Source: an uncultured Bdellovibrio sp. (lineage in GTDB: Bacteria; Bdellovibrionota; Bdellovibrionia; Bdellovibrionales; Bdellovibrionaceae). Taken from it: a DNA stretch of 19,732 bases. Of the stretch, positions 13,509 through 19,732 are shown in pieces (the first letter of the stretch is position 1; each line of letters opens with the position of its first letter). Under the pieces are notes generated by a model. It was given only the letters and a program-made list of their open reading frames with translations. It did no database searches and had not been told where the DNA came from. The position numbers were made by a program, and so were the translations under genes. The stretch lies in contig NZ_CAMLDV010000060.1 of NCBI RefSeq assembly GCF_946478835.1, positions 1-19,732 of the forward strand, written 5' to 3'.

Positions 13509-13545
13509 AGCCTCTCTTCGGAGTTCTCATCCAAAGTAAGAGGCT
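13509..13545 (-). promoter_or_regulatory. leader hairpin touching the ribosome-binding site
   Basis: In minus-strand sense AGCCTCT pairs with AGAGGCT, and inside it CTTTGG pairs with CCGAAG (one G-T pair) around a 9-base loop: 13 pairs with a 2-base bulge. It ends one base before AGGAG of the TTG-start gene, between asnS and that gene. There is no T-run. It could modulate initiation at the weak TTG start or end asnS transcription inefficiently. Confidence 0.5.
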
Positions 13546-13569
13546 AGGAGGGAATATTTAGACGAAGGT

Positions 13570-14961
13570 CTAGAATAAAGCGTTCTTAGGCGTTCTCGGG
13601 AACGGGATCACATCGCGAATATTTGTCATTCCGGTGATATACATCATCATACGCTCAAAGCCCAAACCGAAACCGGAGTGAGGGAAGCTGCCGTAACGAC
13701 GCAAATCCATATAGAACGAATAATCTGCCGGGTGAAGACCCACTTCACTCATACGTTTTTCAAGAAGCTCCAGGTTGTCTTCACGCTGAGAACCACCGAT
13801 GATTTCACCAATTCCAGGAGCCAGCAAATCCATCGCACGCACAGTTTTTTGGTCTGCGTTCAACTTCATATAGAAGGCTTTGATCTCTTTCGGATAGTCC
13901 GTCACGTATACCGGGCGTTTGAAATGTTCTTCCGCTAAGAAGCGTTCGTGTTCCGATTGCATGTCGATACCCCATTTTACTGGGTACTCGAATTTTTTAC
14001 CGGACTTTTCCAAGATCTCAATCGCCTCTGTGTAAGTGACTCGACCGAATTCGCTGTTAAGGACGTTGTTCAATTTATCGAACAAACCTTTTTCCACGAA
14101 CTGGTTGAAGAATTCCATCTCCTCTGGGCATTGTTCCATCACGTAGCGGATGATGTATTTGATCATCGCTTCGCCCAGTTCCATATTCGCTGACAAATCG
14201 GCAAAGGCGATTTCAGGCTCAATCATCCAGAACTCAGCGGCGTGACGAGACGTGTTTGAGTTTTCCGCACGGAACGTCGGACCGAATGTGTAGATGTTAC
14301 GGAAAGCCGCACAGAAAGTTTCACCGTTCAACTGACCACTCACAGTCAAGTTCGTCTCTTTACCGAAAAAGTCTTGAGAGTTGTCGATAGTTCCATCTTC
14401 TTTACGTGGTGGTTTATCGAGCTTCAAGGTCGTCACACGGAACATTTCTCCGGCACCTTCGGCATCAGAGCCTGTGATGATCGGAGTTTGTACGTACACA
14501 AAACCTTGATCTTGGAAAAACTTGTGAATCGCGTAAGCCAAAACCGAACGCACGCGGAAAACCGCAGAGAACGTATTTGTGCGTGGACGAAGATGCGCGA
14601 TCTCACGCAAGAACTCAAAACTGTGTCTTTTGTTTTGCAGAGGATACTCAGCATCTGCTTTTTGATAGATTTCAATTTTTGAAGCCATCACTTCAAAGTT
14701 TTGTCCAGCCCCTTGGGACTTGATCACTTTACCTGTGACATAGATGGAGCTTGTGATGGAAAGTTTTGCCACCTCTTCGAAGTTCGGCAAATTTGTATCA
14801 AAAACGACCTGCACACCTTTAAAGAAAGTTCCGTCATTAAGTTCAATGAAACCGAAATTTTTTTGATCGCGGATCTTACGAACCCAACCCGAGAGTTTCA
14901 CTTCTTTATCCAGATATTTTTCAGTATCTCTAAACAGAGATTTAACCAATGTCGTTTCCAT
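13570..14961 (-). CDS. asnS: asparaginyl-tRNA synthetase
   Basis: Class II synthetase charging tRNA-Asn in the cytoplasm; 463 residues. The N-terminal OB-fold anticodon-binding domain (~20-100) has the [11 protein letters not shown] pattern. [12 protein letters not shown] (163-174) is typical of AsnRS rather than AspRS. Motif 2 is [11 protein letters not shown] (230-240), motif 3 is G-L-G-F-E-R, and the end [12 protein letters not shown] is the AsnRS form. The start at ATG 14961 begins M-E-T-T-L-V-K, with GAAAGGG a little upstream. The frame stays open another 73 codons, but those show no family similarity. A small TAGAC/GTCTA hairpin overlaps its stop. Confidence 0.95.
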   Translation of the reverse strand: METTLVKSLFRDTEKYLDKEVKLSGWVRKIRDQKNFGFIELNDGTFFKGVQVVFDTNLPNFEEVAKLSITSSIYVTGKVIKSQGAGQNFEVMASKIEIYQKADAEYPLQNKRHSFEFLREIAHLRPRTNTFSAVFRVRSVLAYAIHKFFQDQGFVYVQTPIITGSDAEGAGEMFRVTTLKLDKPPRKEDGTIDNSQDFFGKETNLTVSGQLNGETFCAAFRNIYTFGPTFRAENSNTSRHAAEFWMIEPEIAFADLSANMELGEAMIKYIIRYVMEQCPEEMEFFNQFVEKGLFDKLNNVLNSEFGRVTYTEAIEILEKSGKKFEYPVKWGIDMQSEHERFLAEEHFKRPVYVTDYPKEIKAFYMKLNADQKTVRAMDLLAPGIGEIIGGSQREDNLELLEKRMSEVGLHPADYSFYMDLRRYGSFPHSGFGLGFERMMMYITGMTNIRDVIPFPRTPKNALF

Positions 14962-15169
14962 GAATTGAATGCCCTTTCGCTGGCAAATAAAATAGCGTTC
15001 TTTCGCGCACTTGTCTAATCTGCTTCGAAAATAGACTCTCACAATTTGCAGATAACGCGAAAAGTCATTAGTCAGATTGTAACGTAAAATCAACAGGTTA
15101 AATTGAGACGGCGTCTTGCTGGGACGAGGACACGAGCCTAAAATTGAAGAATCTCGTAAAGGAGTACGT

Positions 15170-15418
15170 ATGTCGACCAAAACCCATTTTCGCCTCTGTC
15201 ATCGCTGCGGAAGTGTCAATTCAGCTGAGGATGAGCTGGTGACGACTTGTGAATGTTGTGGAAAGCATCTTGCGCCGTTTTATTTTTTCGACGAGAGTAG
15301 GGCCATGGGTATAAACCACTCGAATCTTTACTCCAGTGTGAAGGAGGCGACCGAAACGCTGCTTCCGCACAAGGAGTATCCCCCTGTTTGGGGGTTAACG
15401 GCGTATTGGGAGTCGTAG
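15170..15418 (+). CDS. small zinc-ribbon protein, unknown function
   Basis: 82 residues from ATG 15170, with AAAGGAG (15158-15164) 5 bases before. The N-terminal half holds two Cys pairs, C-H-R-C-G and C-E-C-C-G, about 20 residues apart, the arrangement of a zinc ribbon. The rest ([24 protein letters not shown]) is aromatic-rich and unrecognised. No signal peptide, so probably cytoplasmic. It ends 6 bases before the threonine ammonia-lyase start, so the two are probably one transcript, though a functional link is unknown. The upstream 208-base gap shared with asnS holds a small AGACG/CGTCT palindrome (15106-15116) that could be an operator. Confidence 0.8.
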   Translation: MSTKTHFRLCHRCGSVNSAEDELVTTCECCGKHLAPFYFFDESRAMGINHSNLYSSVKEATETLLPHKEYPPVWGLTAYWES

Positions 15419-15424
15419 TTCACC

Positions 15425-16636
15425 ATGAAAGTTACTTTCGCAGATATTCAAAAGGCTCGTGAGCTTATTAAAGATGTTATTTGTCCTACCGAGATGAGCC
15501 ACTCGCTCAGCGCAAGTAAACTGGTTAACAGTGAAATCTATTTCAAATTTGAAAACACACAGCGCACGGGAAGTTTTAAATTCCGTGGCGCTTACAATAA
15601 AATTTCTAATCTGACTCCCGAAGAAAAAGCCCGCGGTGTGGTTGCAAGCTCTGCCGGAAATCACGCACAAGGTGTCGCACTTTCCGCGAGTCTTGCTGGC
15701 GTTAAAGCCACGATCGTGATGCCCGAGAACGCTTCGATCAGCAAAGCTTCAGCCACTCGCGCTTACGGGGCGAATGTAGTGCTTAAAGGCGAGATCTACG
15801 ACGAAGCCTACGAGTACGCGCAAAAATTAGAAAAAGAAAACGGTTATACTTTTGTTCATCCTTACCAAGATCCTTTCGTGATCGCAGGGCAAGGAACTAT
15901 CGGTATTGAGATTTTAGAAAAGGTTCCGGATCTTGATACTGTGATTGTGCCGATTGGTGGCGGAGGCTTGATCAGCGGGATCGCTCTGGCTGTGAAATCC
16001 ATCAATCCGAAAGTGCGCGTGATCGGAGTGCAAAGTGATCGTTCTCCGGGAATGGCGCATCTCTTTAAAAAAGAACCGCTAAGTCATATCAAAAGAGCCG
16101 CGACGATTGCTGACGGTATTGCAATCAAAAATCCGTCGCAAGTGATGTACGATAATTTTATTTCCAAATATGTCGATGAAGTCGTGACGGTGAGTGATGA
16201 CGAAATCGCAGAAGCGATTGTGTTCCTGATGGAAAGAGCGAAAGCGGTTGTCGAAGGCTCGGGAGCTGCGGCCATGGCGGCGGCGATGTCAGGCTCTCTG
16301 AGTCTTGGCAATAAATGCTGCGTGATTATCAGTGGCGGCAACATTGATTTAAATATCGTTTCTAAAATCATCGACCGTGGGCAGATTTTGCGCGGACGTC
16401 TTTGTGAACTTTCCGTGATCGTGGATGACTTGCCAGGAAACCTCAGCAAGCTCACGCAAGCGATCGCGGGTCAGAAGGCCAATATTTTAGAAGTTCATCA
16501 TGACCGCGTTTCTAAAGGATTATCATTGCGTGAGACGCGCATTGATTTCGTTTTAGAGACTTCCAGCATTGAGCATGTTGAAAAGATCAAGCGAGCCCTT
16601 GAAGAAACTGGGGCGAAAATCATTCAAAGCACTTAA
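15425..16636 (+). CDS. ilvA: threonine ammonia-lyase with C-terminal ACT domain
   Basis: PLP-dependent deaminase converting threonine to 2-oxobutanoate, the entry to isoleucine synthesis or a catabolic route. The 403 residues fit the medium form: one catalytic domain and a single ACT domain, rather than the ~510-residue biosynthetic IlvA with two. The PLP lysine is Lys52 in G-S-F-K-F-R-G-A, S-S-A-G-N-H-A-Q-G (75-83) binds substrate carboxylate, and P-I-G-G-G-G-L-I-S-G is the phosphate-binding glycine loop. The ACT segment starts near 323 (L-C-E-L-S-V-I-V-D-D-L-P-G) and implies amino-acid feedback. The ATG has only a distant GGGAG (15406-15410), so it may depend on translation of the zinc-ribbon gene 6 bases upstream. 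Its last 84 bases overlap the end of a convergent gene. A TdcB-like catabolic role or serine dehydratase activity cannot be excluded. Confidence 0.88.
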   Translation: MKVTFADIQKARELIKDVICPTEMSHSLSASKLVNSEIYFKFENTQRTGSFKFRGAYNKISNLTPEEKARGVVASSAGNHAQGVALSASLAGVKATIVMPENASISKASATRAYGANVVLKGEIYDEAYEYAQKLEKENGYTFVHPYQDPFVIAGQGTIGIEILEKVPDLDTVIVPIGGGGLISGIALAVKSINPKVRVIGVQSDRSPGMAHLFKKEPLSHIKRAATIADGIAIKNPSQVMYDNFISKYVDEVVTVSDDEIAEAIVFLMERAKAVVEGSGAAAMAAAMSGSLSLGNKCCVIISGGNIDLNIVSKIIDRGQILRGRLCELSVIVDDLPGNLSKLTQAIAGQKANILEVHHDRVSKGLSLRETRIDFVLETSSIEHVEKIKRALEETGAKIIQST

Positions 16637-17146
16637 AGAGATCGAAGACGGTTTTTCCCAGTCGTCCAGATTGTATTTCTCTAAAATCCGTCGCAGCTCA
16701 CCACTGCGGCGAAGATCTTCAATACCTTGATTTAAAATCTTCGCATAGGTTTTGGATTTCGGATTATTCGGTGAAAATCCCACATATAAAAAAGGTTCTG
16801 AGTCCTTCAGAGTTGGATGAGCATTTTTGATGAGGCCCAAGGACTTGTTCGAGAAGATAAAGTCGGGAGCGTCGTTCTGGTTGCTACCCAACAGTGCTTG
16901 CGCTTTATTGTTGCGAGTGTCTTTAAGCGCACGAACCCAAGTGCTGATTTTTACATCGACTTTGTAACCGTGTTTTTCAAAAACCTGGCGAACGATTTCG
17001 ACCATATAGCCAGGACGGACAGAATCCGGATTGCAGACGTAAGGACATGAATAGTCCGAGCGAAATGAAATCGTGTCAGCCCATGTTTGAGTGGAAAATC
17101 CTAGAACTGTGGACGTCAAGATCCATGCGAACAAGATGCGTTTCAT
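16553..17146 (-). CDS. exported solute-binding-like protein (SBP family 3), shortened
   Basis: 197 residues with a signal peptide (cut near T-W-A, residue 23). The start of the mature part (I-S-F-R-S-D-Y, then P-G-Y-M-V-E-I-V-R-Q-V-F-E-K-H-G-Y-K-V-D-V) and W-V-R-A-L-K-D-T-R-N match lobe 1 of family-3 solute-binding proteins. The end (L-Y-V-G-F-S-P-N-N-P-K-S, L-R-R-S-G-E-L-R-R-I-L-E-K-Y) matches their C-terminal segment. Roughly 80-100 residues that normally form most of lobe 2 between these parts are missing, so binding by the usual two-lobe clamp is doubtful. The deletion is clean and the frame intact. No permease genes are nearby. The last 84 bases lie antisense within the 3' end of the ammonia-lyase gene. 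AAGGAG lies about 9 bases before the ATG. Confidence 0.72.
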   Translation of the reverse strand: MKRILFAWILTSTVLGFSTQTWADTISFRSDYSCPYVCNPDSVRPGYMVEIVRQVFEKHGYKVDVKISTWVRALKDTRNNKAQALLGSNQNDAPDFIFSNKSLGLIKNAHPTLKDSEPFLYVGFSPNNPKSKTYAKILNQGIEDLRRSGELRRILEKYNLDDWEKPSSISLSALNDFRPSFFKGSLDLFNMLNAGSL

Positions 17147-17241
17147 AAGGGCCCCTCTCCTTACTTACCTTCATGCAATACTTTGCTCTACGACAAGTTG
17201 CACGTGTAAAAGGGGGCCTTTCGGAGATGTAACCTATATTA

Positions 17242-17826
17242 CTAAAACTGAATGTTGCGTTCAAAATGGCAAGTGTAACCGCCGGGATTTTTTTGCAAGT
17301 AATCCTGGTGAAATTCTTCAGCTTTCCAGAATTCTCCAGCGGGGACGATTTGTGTGACCACAGGAGCTTTCCACGCTCCCGATTTATCAACACGCGTCTT
17401 AACGCGTTCTGCGTCCTCTTTTTGAGTTTGAGAAGTGTAGAAGATAGCACTGCGATATTGAGTGCCAACGTCATTGCCTTGACGGTTCGTTGTTGTGGGG
17501 TCGTGAATTTTAAAAAAGTGAAGAAGCAGATCTTCGTATTTTAATTTTTTCGGATCAAAAACCACTTTCACAGTTTCAGCGTGATTCGTAGTTCCAGTTT
17601 TAACGATATTGTATGTGGCGTTTTTAGTCGTGCCGCCCATGTAGCCTACTTCAACGGCAACGACCCCAGGGATCTTGCGTAAAAGATCTTCCATTCCCCA
17701 AAAACAACCACCAGCTAAATAAGCCACTTCCGTTGATTCCACAGAACTTCCTTTCTTCGCAGTTTTCGCGTCGGCAAAGAATCCTAACCCTACTAAAATC
17801 GTCACTAAAAACGAAAAGTATTTCAT
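17242..17826 (-). CDS. msrA: peptide-methionine (S)-S-oxide reductase, exported
   Basis: Repairs oxidised methionine (S-sulfoxide) in proteins. The start at ATG 17826 gives 194 residues beginning with a signal peptide (M-K-Y-F-S, hydrophobic stretch, cut near A-D-A at residue 20). Upstream codons in the same frame lie partly in the neighbouring gene and add no similarity. The catalytic G-C-F-W-G is at 40-44 (Cys41), followed by G-V-V-A-V-E-V-G-Y-M-G-G, T-T-N-H-A-E-T-V-K-V, G-N-D-V-G-T-Q-Y-R-S and F-H-Q-D-Y-L. Cys186 near the C-terminus may be the resolving cysteine. No MsrB domain is attached. An exported MsrA points to repair of envelope proteins under oxidative attack. The ribosome-binding site is weak. 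It lies 41 bases after the hydantoinase B stop. Confidence 0.93.
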   Translation of the reverse strand: MKYFSFLVTILVGLGFFADAKTAKKGSSVESTEVAYLAGGCFWGMEDLLRKIPGVVAVEVGYMGGTTKNATYNIVKTGTTNHAETVKVVFDPKKLKYEDLLLHFFKIHDPTTTNRQGNDVGTQYRSAIFYTSQTQKEDAERVKTRVDKSGAWKAPVVTQIVPAGEFWKAEEFHQDYLQKNPGGYTCHFERNIQF

Positions 17827-17867
17827 AAAACAATGATAGCACTTTTTAGAAGGTACGGAAAAGTTTT

Positions 17868-19268
17868 CTAGACTTCTTTTCCGTAACCGCCGCCACTGCC
17901 AGAGCACAAAGTCACTACGTCACCCTTGGAAAACTTCTGTTGTCCTAAAACGGGAAGAACCTTGTGAGTTCCTTCATGTTCGATAGAAACCTCGCAAGGG
18001 TCTCCGTGAGAGCAGTTTTTAGAAATACGAGGACGATGCAAAGTGAGGTCGGTCACCCAAGCCGCCTGAATGTCTTCACGGGCTTCGATTTTTAGAATCA
18101 CGCCGCGTCCGCCATTGTGTTTTCCTTTGCCGCCTGTGGAGTGACGAAGATCTACACGCTGAACTTTTACCGGAAAATCCCTTTCCAATTGTTCAATCGA
18201 GAAAGATGGCAAGTGCGCGCACTCGCCATCGTGCGAAGAAGAAGCTCCCACGCCTCCTGGTAAAGTCAAAAGCATGTGCTTATCTTGATGAAGCAAATCA
18301 AAATTTAAAGGACAGTTGCTCGAAAGTGCCTTTTCGCTTTTTTGATGAATTTGGGAAAGAGCCAACTCCATCGCTGTTTGCAGAGCTGCGGCTCCGCAAG
18401 TCATGCCTTTGTAAGTCGGAGCTGGGTATTTTCCAATCAGCCAGCAGCCTGCGGGTTTAGTGATTTGCAAAACAGAAAAAGATCCTGAATTTGCCAATTG
18501 TTCAAACCCGTAATAACGGCTCAAAGTATAAAAACATACGCCATAAGTTGCAGACTCTGTCAGAGACACCGTTTTTGCGGCACTTGTTCCACTAAAGTCC
18601 AAAGAGACTTTACCATCGTGGATTTCCATATTCAGACGCAGAAGTTCTCCACTATCTAAAACAACGTCGACACGTGTTTCACCCGAAGCGCGCTCGCTGA
18701 TTTTTTGCACGGAAGATTTGCGGCAAAGATCAATGTATTCCTCGATGAGTTCGCCGGTGATTGTGAAACCTGTGTATTCAATAGCCTCGTGAAGCGTTTT
18801 CGCTTTCACAGTCATGTCTTCACATTGTTGTTTTAGCCACGTCACAAAATGAGCAGGGCAAGCGGGGTGAGCTTGCATTGCCGATAAAATCATTTCATTG
18901 AGCTGATTTTTCTGACGAAGCGGTGTTGGAGGGATGCGAAGGCCTTCTTCTTCCACAGATTTCGCAAGTTTGACGGATTTATCTAAAGAGCGTCGGCTTA
19001 CCCAAATCAAATCTTCAGAAACGGCCATCACAAAAGTCATGTCACTGAGAAGACTGCCGCCACTATAAGGGTCATTCAAAAGAGCAATATCGCCCTCTTG
19101 AAGTTTCAAATACTTTGTCGCTGTTGTGGCCGCCATGGTCAGTGTGCCGTAGCTCACAGCCTGCACGCCGCGCACAGCAAGCACGTCACCTTCAATCGTC
19201 ATCAAAGCAGATTCACCTTGAAGGAAGTCATTTAAAAGCGAATGAAAGAGTTCAATTTGATAACTCAT
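17868..19268 (-). CDS. hyuB: hydantoinase B/oxoprolinase family subunit
   Basis: 466 residues, somewhat shorter than the usual 500-570 of HyuB. N-terminal N-D-P-Y-S-G-G-S-L-L-S-D-M-T-F-V (65-80) corresponds to the family's N-D-P-x-x-G-G-T-H-L-P-D-x-x-x-V block, and the Gly-rich end S-G-S-G-G-G-Y-G matches the characteristic C-terminus. R-V-D-L-R-H-S-T-G-G-K-G-K-H-N-G-G-R-G is the conserved basic/glycine block. Family members work with an A subunit in ATP-dependent cleavage of 5-oxoproline, hydantoins or acetone-type substrates. The substrate here cannot be read from sequence. Translation is coupled to the upstream A subunit by a 4-base overlap (19265-19268). 5-oxoprolinase (glutathione turnover) is the most general guess. 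Confidence 0.82.
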   Translation of the reverse strand: MSYQIELFHSLLNDFLQGESALMTIEGDVLAVRGVQAVSYGTLTMAATTATKYLKLQEGDIALLNDPYSGGSLLSDMTFVMAVSEDLIWVSRRSLDKSVKLAKSVEEEGLRIPPTPLRQKNQLNEMILSAMQAHPACPAHFVTWLKQQCEDMTVKAKTLHEAIEYTGFTITGELIEEYIDLCRKSSVQKISERASGETRVDVVLDSGELLRLNMEIHDGKVSLDFSGTSAAKTVSLTESATYGVCFYTLSRYYGFEQLANSGSFSVLQITKPAGCWLIGKYPAPTYKGMTCGAAALQTAMELALSQIHQKSEKALSSNCPLNFDLLHQDKHMLLTLPGGVGASSSHDGECAHLPSFSIEQLERDFPVKVQRVDLRHSTGGKGKHNGGRGVILKIEAREDIQAAWVTDLTLHRPRISKNCSHGDPCEVSIEHEGTHKVLPVLGQQKFSKGDVVTLCSGSGGGYGKEV

Positions 19269-19732
19269 AAAGTCTCCTGCAAAGCTTTAAAGCCGCGTAA
19301 GGCAACGGCTTGAGACTCACTAAAGTCTTCAGTGTGCACAGTAGTGTGAGGATCTTTTTTGAAAGCATTGGCAAAAACCGAAGCCAAAGGACCTGCGACA
19401 ATCAATTTTTTCGTCTGACGTTGCAAGTAAGCTTCCATTGCGAGTCTTTGCAAAGACAGGCTTTGCATTTCTTTCGTCAAATGACCTAAATCGCTGTCGC
19501 GAGTTTGGCTGATTTTAGAAAGTGCAAAAAGAGAATTTTTAAAACGCTGAATTCCTTGCGCTGAAAAACGATCTTCAAGGCCCTGCAATTTTGCGAGCTT
19601 CGCGTTCTCAGCCCACAAATCCAAAAGACTTGGTTTTTGCCCACGGCCTAAGAACATAGGGCCTGGCTCCCAACCTTCTTGGTGGGAGGCAAAATCAAAA
19701 CGACCGAAACTGTTTAGTGCAATTCCCAACGT
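19265..19732 (-). CDS. hyuA: hydantoinase A/oxoprolinase-like subunit, C-terminal part (5' end outside window)
   Basis: The frame is open to the window edge, giving the last 155 residues. W-E-P-G-P-M-F-L-G-R-G-Q-K-P-S-L-L-D-L (near 23-41) corresponds to the A-x-P-G-P-x-x-Y-G-x-G-G-x-x-P-T-x-T-D block of HyuA proteins. A helical stretch follows, then K-K-L-I-V-A-G-P and S-E-S-Q-A-V-A-L-R-G, in the position of the last strand and helix of the actin-like ATPase fold. The similarity is modest, so the call leans on the coupled HyuB partner. The ATP-binding N-terminal half is outside the window. The inner region is shorter and more diverged than typical HyuA. Confidence 0.65.
   Translation of the reverse strand, partial: TLGIALNSFGRFDFASHQEGWEPGPMFLGRGQKPSLLDLWAENAKLAKLQGLEDRFSAQGIQRFKNSLFALSKISQTRDSDLGHLTKEMQSLSLQRLAMEAYLQRQTKKLIVAGPLASVFANAFKKDPHTTVHTEDFSESQAVALRGFKALQETL

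Noticed and set aside
14962..15180. N-terminal extension of asnS by 73 codons
   Set aside because: The added residues show no synthetase similarity and would run through the divergent intergenic region and into the zinc-ribbon gene; ATG 14961 gives the normal N-terminus.
17202..17222. Terminator between msrA and the solute-binding gene (AAAGG/CCTTT)
   Set aside because: Only five or six pairs around a three-base loop with a short T-run; too weak to list as a feature.
17827..17907. Longer MsrA start overlapping hydantoinase B
   Set aside because: It would put an Arg/Trp-rich segment before a good signal peptide; ATG 17826 is better despite a weak ribosome-binding site.

Overview
The window reads as a chromosomal segment of a Gram-negative predator-like bacterium, most probably Bdellovibrio or a close relative. 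The gene style supports this: a trypsin-type lipoprotease, several large Sec-exported repeat proteins, a secreted SH3/cysteine-amidase-like protein, and a complete housekeeping core. The placement is inference from gene content and protein style. No rRNA, tRNA, CRISPR array, insertion sequence or phage gene was seen.

Left part (1-2970): the end of thymidylate kinase, holB (DNA polymerase III delta') and a TatD-family nuclease lie in one rightward cluster, with a GGTACC palindrome between holB and tatD. A trypsin-like lipoprotein faces them from the minus strand. A 260-base divergent region (2971-3230) follows, rich in small hairpins and carrying a sigma-54-like promoter.

Centre (3231-8834): four tandem genes for exported proteins share one roughly 115-residue beta-rich domain with a strict S-E-N-L-N signature, joined to different partner modules. 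Gene 1 has six ~52-residue SH3-like repeats and gene 2 has four ~60-residue repeats with DDDDG loops. Gene 3 has a glycine-zipper/17-kDa-antigen N-terminus and four ~44-residue Y-A-S-D-G-L-N repeats. Gene 4 has the glycine-zipper N-terminus and the shared domain, but an in-frame TAG cuts that domain. Genes 1-3 look like one operon ending at a terminator at 7691-7712. Gene 4 has its own sigma-54-like promoter and a very strong terminator at 8792-8834. This mosaic family is the best candidate for an undescribed system here.

Right-centre (8881-11948): the glycolytic genes gap, pgk and tpiA are in order, with a strong hairpin lacking a T-run between pgk and tpiA. They meet a leftward pair head-on: a secreted SH3/amidase-like protein and a small exported helical protein, linked by a 4-base overlap. 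The divergent asnS gene lies upstream of that pair.

Right (15170-19732): a small zinc-ribbon protein precedes a threonine ammonia-lyase with an ACT domain. Leftward genes then follow: a shortened solute-binding-like protein whose 3' end overlaps the lyase gene by 84 bases, an exported MsrA, and a hydantoinase/oxoprolinase B and A pair, the A gene running off the window edge. No stretch above 300 bases lacks a gene.
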